Source of the DNA: an uncultured Hymenobacter sp.
Lineage (GTDB): Bacteria; Bacteroidota; Bacteroidia; Cytophagales; Hymenobacteraceae
DNA length: 64,000 nucleotides
Reading direction: 5' to 3'
Assembly (NCBI GenBank): GCA_913776615.1
Contig: CAJYPK010000042.1
Coordinates: 1 to 64,000, forward strand
A model generated the notes under the pieces. It was not told where the DNA came from, did no database searches, and worked only from the letters and a program-made list of their open reading frames with translations. Position numbers and translations under genes: made by a program. Shown here in pieces: positions 59,621 through 64,000 of the stretch. How positions within the stretch are numbered: the stretch's first letter is position 1; every line of letters begins with the position of its first letter.

Positions 59621-59668
59621 GGGAAAAAGCAGTCAGGAGGTGAGCAGTGGTTGAAAAATCTCAGGCAT

Positions 59669-60514
59669 TTAGGCCGCCCAGGGGGTGAGGTGGCCGGCCA
59701 GGAGCAGCACGGGCACGGGCGTATGCCGCAGCACGTGGTCGATGACGCTGCCGCTGAACACTTTGTGCAGCAGGCCGTGGTCTTGGTCCACCAGCGCCAG
59801 CACATCGGCCGACAGGTCCTTGGTGGCTTGCAGGATGCCGCTGGCGGGGCGCTCGCCTACTACCTTGTGCAGCCCGCAGCCGAGCATGATTTTGGCGAGG
59901 CCGCAGCGCTGGGCGGCCCGCAGGGCGTCCCAGCCGCCGGTGCTTTCGTCAGAGGGCAGCACCGTCACGGTGATGATGTCGCAGGCCAGCGCATCGAGCA
60001 GCGGGGCCACCCGCCGGGCGTTGGGGTTCAGGGCAAAGGGCCGGTCTTCCACGGCCAGCACCACGGTGCAGGGCGGGCTGAGCGCCTGCGCGGGCAGGTG
60101 CTCGGGCACCAGCAGCAGCGGATAGCCGGTTTGGCGGGCCAGGGGGATGGCGCGGTTGCTGAGCCACTCATCCACCGGGCCGCTGGTGGCCGTGAGGCCG
60201 GCTACCAGCAGCAGGGGCTGGTACTGCCGCAGCGCCTGCTCCACGGCCCCCGACCAGTCGGCCTCAATCAGGTCGGTAGTGGCCGGCACGGGCAGCGTGG
60301 CCGCCAGCTGGGTTAGGTGGCGGCGGGTTTCGGGCGCGTACTGCTCATCCACGTAGGGCACCACCACGCCGGTTTCGGTGGTCATGGTCATGGGCAGAAA
60401 CACGTGCACCAGGTGCAGCTCGGCTCCTACCGCTTCGGCCAGCATGGCAGCGTAGGCGCGGGCCCGCTCGGCGGCCGGCGAAAAATCAGTAAAAACAACC
60501 AAATTGGGTTTCAT
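59669..60514 (-). CDS. Universal stress protein, tandem array copy 2
   Basis: 281 residues from the ATG at 60514 (MKPNLVVFTDFSPAAERARAYAAMLAEAVGAELHLVHVFLP); an upstream in-frame extension is a shadow of the neighbouring gene. Two Usp domains; ends VLALVDQDHGLLHKVFSGSVIDHVLRHTPVPVLLLAGHLTPWAA. Spacing to the neighbours is 48 and 67 bp. Confidence 0.86.
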   Translation of the reverse strand: MKPNLVVFTDFSPAAERARAYAAMLAEAVGAELHLVHVFLPMTMTTETGVVVPYVDEQYAPETRRHLTQLAATLPVPATTDLIEADWSGAVEQALRQYQPLLLVAGLTATSGPVDEWLSNRAIPLARQTGYPLLLVPEHLPAQALSPPCTVVLAVEDRPFALNPNARRVAPLLDALACDIITVTVLPSDESTGGWDALRAAQRCGLAKIMLGCGLHKVVGERPASGILQATKDLSADVLALVDQDHGLLHKVFSGSVIDHVLRHTPVPVLLLAGHLTPWAA

Positions 60515-60581
60515 GGCAAAGAGGAGTAAGCTGAAAAGGACGTAAAGGCGCACTATATGAGGGCCTTGCCCGGCGGGCGGC

Positions 60582-61421
60582 TCAGGCGGGGTCGGCCGCT
60601 TCGGCCGGGAGCAGCAGCACCGGAATGCGGCAGCGGCGCAGCACCTGCGCCGTGATGCTGTGGTGGAACAGCCTCCCCAGAAAGGAGCGCGACCGCACGA
60701 TGAGCACCAGCAGGTCGGCCCCGGTTTCGTCGGCGGCGTGCAGGATGCCGGTGGCCGGAAACACGTCGTTTTCTTCCCGCAGCGCCAGGGCTCCGTCCGG
60801 CACAACGCCGCAGGCCCGCACGTCGGCCAGCCCCATGCGGCCGGGGCGCGAGAGCTGGCTGTTTTGCGAGCTTACATTGACCACCGTGTACGCGGCGGGC
60901 CAGCTGCTTAGCAGCGGAGCCAGGAGCTTAGCGGCCGCGTTCAGGGTGAAGGGCTCGCCATCGACGGCAAACAGCACCTGGCGCGGCAGCCGGGGCGCGG
61001 GGGCCTGCTCGGGCACCAACAGCAGGGGCCGGTGCGTGGCGCGCAGGGCGGGCAGCGCCTGGTTGTGCAGCAGGTGGTCAATCAGGTCGTATTCCGGGCT
61101 CAGGCCCATGGCCAGCAGCAGCGGGTGGTCGCGGTGAATGGCCTCGGCCAGGGCCTCGGTAATGGACTCCACCGATACCTCCAGGGCCGCCGGAGCCGGC
61201 AGCCGGGAAGCTAATTCCTGCAGCGCCCGGCGGGTGTTGCCCGGGCTGCCAAAAGCCGCCGGGGCGGTGGCGGTGGCCAGCTCCAGGTCCAGCACGGCAT
61301 CGTGGTAAACGTGCAGCAGCGCCAGGCGGGCGCGCAGCGGGGTGCCCAGCGCGGCGGCCCAGCTGGCCGTCTTTTCTGCTGCTGGCGATACATTGGTCAG
61401 AACCAGGAAAGTGGGATTCAT
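60582..61421 (-). CDS. Universal stress protein, tandem array copy 3
   Basis: A 279-residue two-domain Usp (MNPTFLVLTNVSPAAEKTASWAAALGTPLRARLALLHVYHD). Second domain ends DLLVLIVRSRSFLGRLFHHSITAQVLRRCRIPVLLLPAE. Sequence is clearly diverged from its tandem neighbours, so the duplication is old. Confidence 0.86.
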   Translation of the reverse strand: MNPTFLVLTNVSPAAEKTASWAAALGTPLRARLALLHVYHDAVLDLELATATAPAAFGSPGNTRRALQELASRLPAPAALEVSVESITEALAEAIHRDHPLLLAMGLSPEYDLIDHLLHNQALPALRATHRPLLLVPEQAPAPRLPRQVLFAVDGEPFTLNAAAKLLAPLLSSWPAAYTVVNVSSQNSQLSRPGRMGLADVRACGVVPDGALALREENDVFPATGILHAADETGADLLVLIVRSRSFLGRLFHHSITAQVLRRCRIPVLLLPAEAADPA

Positions 61422-61478
61422 GGCAAATCAGCAAAAAAGAACGGTTGAGAATAGGAAAACGCCCGGCCGCTGGCCGCG

Positions 61479-62300
61479 CTACCCTTCGGCTGGCAGCACC
61501 AGCACGGGAATGGGGCATTGCTGCAGCAGGCTGGCCGTGACGCTGCGGTGGAACAGGCTGCCCAGCAGGCTGTGCCGCCGGGCAATGACGACCAGCATAT
61601 CGGCTTCGAGCCGGGCAGCTTCCTGCATAATTCCCTGCGTGGCGAAGGGCATGGGCACCACGTGCAGCCGGCTCGGGTCGAGCAGCTCCTCGGTCAGGCC
61701 GTTGCGCTGCAGGCTGTCGATGATGGCCAGCGCGTCGGGGTGGGCGTGGCCGTCGGTCACGTGCACCACGTCGAGGGTGCCCCCGGTGGTGGCCAGCAGG
61801 CGGCGCACGGCCTGCCCGGGCTGCGGCAGGTGAAAGGGCTCCCCGTCCACGGCCAGCAGCAGGCGGCGGGGCGGAAAGGCCTCCCAGCCCACGGTGGGCA
61901 CCACCAGCAGCGGATAGGGCGCGTGGCGCAGCAGGTCCATGGCCGTGGTGACGACGATTTCCTCCGGGGCGTGGGCCATGCCCGGCCGGCCCAGCACCAG
62001 CAGCAGCGGGTGGTGGCGGTGCACCACCTCTTCCACGGCCTCTGGCAGAAAGTCCTCCGAAATGTCCACCTCCGTGGGCACGGGCTGGCTGCTGGCCAGG
62101 TGCTGCAGGGCCTGGGCGGTTTTCTGCTCGCTTTGGCGCGAGCGGTAGCTGCGGTATTCTTCGGGGGCCAGCAGGCCATCGTGGCGCACGTGCAGCAGCA
62201 CCAGGTGGGCCTGCAGCGGCACGGCCAGCCCGGCCGCGTAGGAGAGCGCCCGATTAGAAACGGCAAAAAAATCGGTCAGCACAACCAGGGAAGTATGCAT
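61479..62300 (-). CDS. Universal stress protein, tandem array copy 4
   Basis: 273 residues from the ATG at 62300 (MHTSLVVLTDFFAVSNRALSYAAGLAVPLQAHLVLLHVRHD). Two Usp domains; ends DMLVVIARRHSLLGSLFHRSVTASLLQQCPIPVLVLPAEG. First of the four tandem Usp genes, downstream of a small hypothetical gene and the BON-domain gene. Confidence 0.86.
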   Translation of the reverse strand: MHTSLVVLTDFFAVSNRALSYAAGLAVPLQAHLVLLHVRHDGLLAPEEYRSYRSRQSEQKTAQALQHLASSQPVPTEVDISEDFLPEAVEEVVHRHHPLLLVLGRPGMAHAPEEIVVTTAMDLLRHAPYPLLVVPTVGWEAFPPRRLLLAVDGEPFHLPQPGQAVRRLLATTGGTLDVVHVTDGHAHPDALAIIDSLQRNGLTEELLDPSRLHVVPMPFATQGIMQEAARLEADMLVVIARRHSLLGSLFHRSVTASLLQQCPIPVLVLPAEG

Positions 62301-62319
62301 GGCGAAGGAATAGAAAAGG

Positions 62320-62532
62320 TTAGGGTTTGGGCAAAGGGTGGGCACCGGCCGGGAGGCCGCCGGCGGGGGCGGGCTGGTTTTCGGCCACCCAGGCCGGGTA
62401 GTCGCAGGCCCAGAGGTCGCGCGACATGGTGGCATCGGCGTCCTGCACCAGGCGCAGCGCCTCGGGGCTGATGGCCGGCGCGGGGCTACTGTCGCGCGGG
62501 AAGTAGGCGGGAGCGGCGGGGCGGACGGGCAT
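62320..62532 (-). CDS. Small hypothetical protein (70 aa)
   Basis: A short frame from the ATG at 62532 (MPVRPAAPAYFPRDSS) between the BON gene and the Usp array, with gaps of about 20 bp on both sides, as expected for an operon member. Pro/Ala-rich ends flank a more ordered centre (PEALRLVQDADATMSRDLWACDYPAWVAENQ). No family recognised. Confidence 0.5.
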   Translation of the reverse strand: MPVRPAAPAYFPRDSSPAPAISPEALRLVQDADATMSRDLWACDYPAWVAENQPAPAGGLPAGAHPLPKP

Positions 62533-62554
62533 GGCGCAGCGCAGCAGGCCGCCG

Positions 62555-64000
62555 CTAGAGGGCAAAGGAGGGCTGCTGCGCCACCAGCAGGTGGTTGTTC
62601 ACGTCGCGGGCCCCGAGCTCATAGGCTTCGCTGGCGGCTATTTCGCGGGCCAGCTTGGTGGCCACGGTGCCAGTCAGGGTCACGCGGCCCTGCTCAACCT
62701 GCACCTCCACGTCCTGGTCGTGCAGGCTGGCCGACCAGTAGTAGCGCGAGCGAATGCGCTCGGCCAGCCGGTGGTCGGCAAACCCACTGGCCGGCGCGGC
62801 CTCTTCCGGGCTGGGTTGGTCGCAATCCGCTGCGCTGGCGGCGGGCCCGGCCCCGGTGGTGAGCAGGTTCTCAATGGCTACCACCCCGGCAATGCCGGCC
62901 GCCGCATCCTCGGCCTGGTGCAGCTCAAAATGGTTGCGGACGCGGCCGTAGAGGTAGGCTTTGCCGCTGAGCACGTTCACGCTGAACTCCAGCCCGGCCA
63001 GGTAGGGCTGCCGGGCCAGCGCATCGAGCACCGCCTGCCGGATTTCCAGGTCGGGCCGGGTGCGCTCGGGGCGCACTTTCAGCAAGTTGTGCACCTCCCA
63101 CACGCCCACCACGTGGTGGGCGTCCTGCGTAGCAGCCTGCCGGGCCCGCAGGTTGCTCACGGTGCCGGCCAGCGTCACCGCCCCGTCGTGCACCTGCACC
63201 AGAAACCCGAATTTTTCCACCCGGGGGTCGTAGCGCAGGGCATCGCGCACGGCCTGCTCCACTTCCTGGTCGGTGCGCGGCGCGCCGGGATTGTAGGGCA
63301 GCTCCTTGCCCAGCACCCAGCGGGCCACAAATAGGTCGCGGGCATCCACACGCACCGCCCCGGTCTGGTAGGCCGTGGCCACGATGCGGTTTTTCTCGGC
63401 GGCCGACCCCACCGTGCCCGATACGTGCACCACCCGGTCGTTGGTGCGCACTTCCACCAGCGCCGGGTTCACGCGAATGTCCCATTTGAGCAGCTCCCGG
63501 ATTTGCTGGGTCATCTCCTCGTCGGAGTTGATGAGCTCGCCGCCGCGCACGTGCAGCAGCTCGGTTTCCAGGGCCTGCACGCCCCGCACGCCCTGCACCA
63601 CGCGCAGCACCAGCTGCTTTTCGGCCCACGACTGCACGGTGCCGGTCAGGGTAATCACGCCGTCGGCCGCCGTGCAGCGCACGTTGTAGTCCTCGGTGGC
63701 GGCATCATTGGCCAGGGCGCGCTCCACGTCGAGCCGTAGCTGGGCGTCGGGCACGTCGTCGGTGCCGATAACCAGCTCGTTGATAACGCCGCGCACCCCG
63801 CGCACGGCCAGCGCAATTTCTTCGGCCCGCTGCTGGGCCAGCAGGCTGTCGGTGAAGCCGGTGAGCTCCACGATGCCCTCGCGGGTATTCACGACAATCG
63901 AGGAGCTGGCCACGCCTTTTTTAGTGAGAAAAAACTGCCTGATGGCGGCCGAGATATCGGCGTCGCCCAGGGTTTCGACGGGGGCCGTAGCAGGAAATAA
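62555..64000 (-). CDS. Multi-BON-domain protein, 5' end beyond the window
   Basis: The frame runs from the window end to 62555 (at least 481 residues). It contains about six BON domains in a row, each with the pattern D-x2-I-x2-A/V-x3-L and a G-x-V-x-L-x-G hairpin (e.g. IVVNTREGIVELTG, VRCTAADGVITLTGTVQ, VEVRTNDRVVHVSGTVG, VQVHDGAVTLAGTVS, VNVLSGKAYLYGRVRN, VQVEQGRVTLTGTVA). Residues before the GTG at 63911-63913 (DADISAAIRQFFLTKKG) complete the first BON domain, so the true start lies outside. BON domains bind phospholipid surfaces or partners. The protein heads the Usp gene array and may act in envelope stress. Confidence 0.85.
   Translation of the reverse strand, partial: LFPATAPVETLGDADISAAIRQFFLTKKGVASSSIVVNTREGIVELTGFTDSLLAQQRAEEIALAVRGVRGVINELVIGTDDVPDAQLRLDVERALANDAATEDYNVRCTAADGVITLTGTVQSWAEKQLVLRVVQGVRGVQALETELLHVRGGELINSDEEMTQQIRELLKWDIRVNPALVEVRTNDRVVHVSGTVGSAAEKNRIVATAYQTGAVRVDARDLFVARWVLGKELPYNPGAPRTDQEVEQAVRDALRYDPRVEKFGFLVQVHDGAVTLAGTVSNLRARQAATQDAHHVVGVWEVHNLLKVRPERTRPDLEIRQAVLDALARQPYLAGLEFSVNVLSGKAYLYGRVRNHFELHQAEDAAAGIAGVVAIENLLTTGAGPAASAADCDQPSPEEAAPASGFADHRLAERIRSRYYWSASLHDQDVEVQVEQGRVTLTGTVATKLAREIAASEAYELGARDVNNHLLVAQQPSFAL

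Noticed and set aside
59650..59665. Single CRP-like palindrome GTTGAAAAATCTCAGG upstream of Usp copy 1
   Set aside because: It lacks a partner at 22-23 bp, the left half is poor and no -7 element lies at the 21-bp spacing; likely chance.
1..64000. CRISPR arrays, tRNA or rRNA genes
   Set aside because: No regular repeat-spacer pattern, no tRNA cloverleaf and no rRNA-like sequence was seen on either strand.

Overview
The window looks like chromosome of a high-GC member of the Bacteroidota, most likely Hymenobacter or a close relative. The grounds are the Bacteroidetes-type conjugation genes (TraE/F/G/J/K/M/N/O set), a fused CcoN-CcoO cbb3 oxidase, two-domain Bacteroidetes-style universal stress proteins, and promoters with the family's nAnnTTTG -7 element. 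No rRNA, tRNA or CRISPR array was seen.

Region 1 (1-16.4 kb) is part of an integrative conjugative element or plasmid-like island. It starts with an intact IS5-family insertion sequence (4-797). A type IV secretion operon on the minus strand follows (12094 down to 1435). Divergent from it are a small HTH-like gene and a 1003-residue Toprim protein with a duplicated C-terminal module. Relaxase, coupling protein and integrase are not in the window.

Region 2 (16.4-28.5 kb) is accessory: a DUF3626-like (ADP-ribosyltransferase-like) protein overlapped by a small convergent gene, an amidohydrolase that has lost its metal ligands, a pentapeptide/K+ channel, a metallo-beta-lactamase/rhodanese protein, a PAS histidine kinase overlapping a receiver-CRP fusion regulator, a large orphan gene and a SEFIR-domain protein.

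Region 3 (28.5-64 kb) reads as a low-oxygen/energy-stress island. It holds an atypical globin, a complete cbb3 oxidase locus (ccoI, ccoS, ccoNO, ccoQ, ccoP, ccoG, ccoH, TauE/SafE), hemF and hemA, an adh-ackA-phosphoketolase operon, an Mla lipid transporter, two cation P-type ATPases, six Usp proteins (four in tandem) and a multi-BON protein cut by the window end. A DUF3800 + PLD-like pair interrupts it.

The most interesting signal links regions 2 and 3. Seven intergenic regions carry PAIRS of 16-bp palindromes of the form (C/G)CTGA-N6-TCAG(C/G), always 22-23 bp apart centre to centre. At six promoters (MBL-rhodanese, globin, the divergent 126-residue membrane protein, ccoI, ccoNO, hemA) the proximal site is followed, after exactly 21 bp, by an nAnnTTTG -7 element. 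This is the geometry of a class II CRP/FNR activator. The receiver-CRP fusion regulator at 24077-25132, which keeps the Glu and Arg that read TGA/TCA in CRP/FNR, lies beside one of these pairs and is the natural candidate to bind them. This would be a two-component, CRP-type microaerobic regulon; the assignment is inference.
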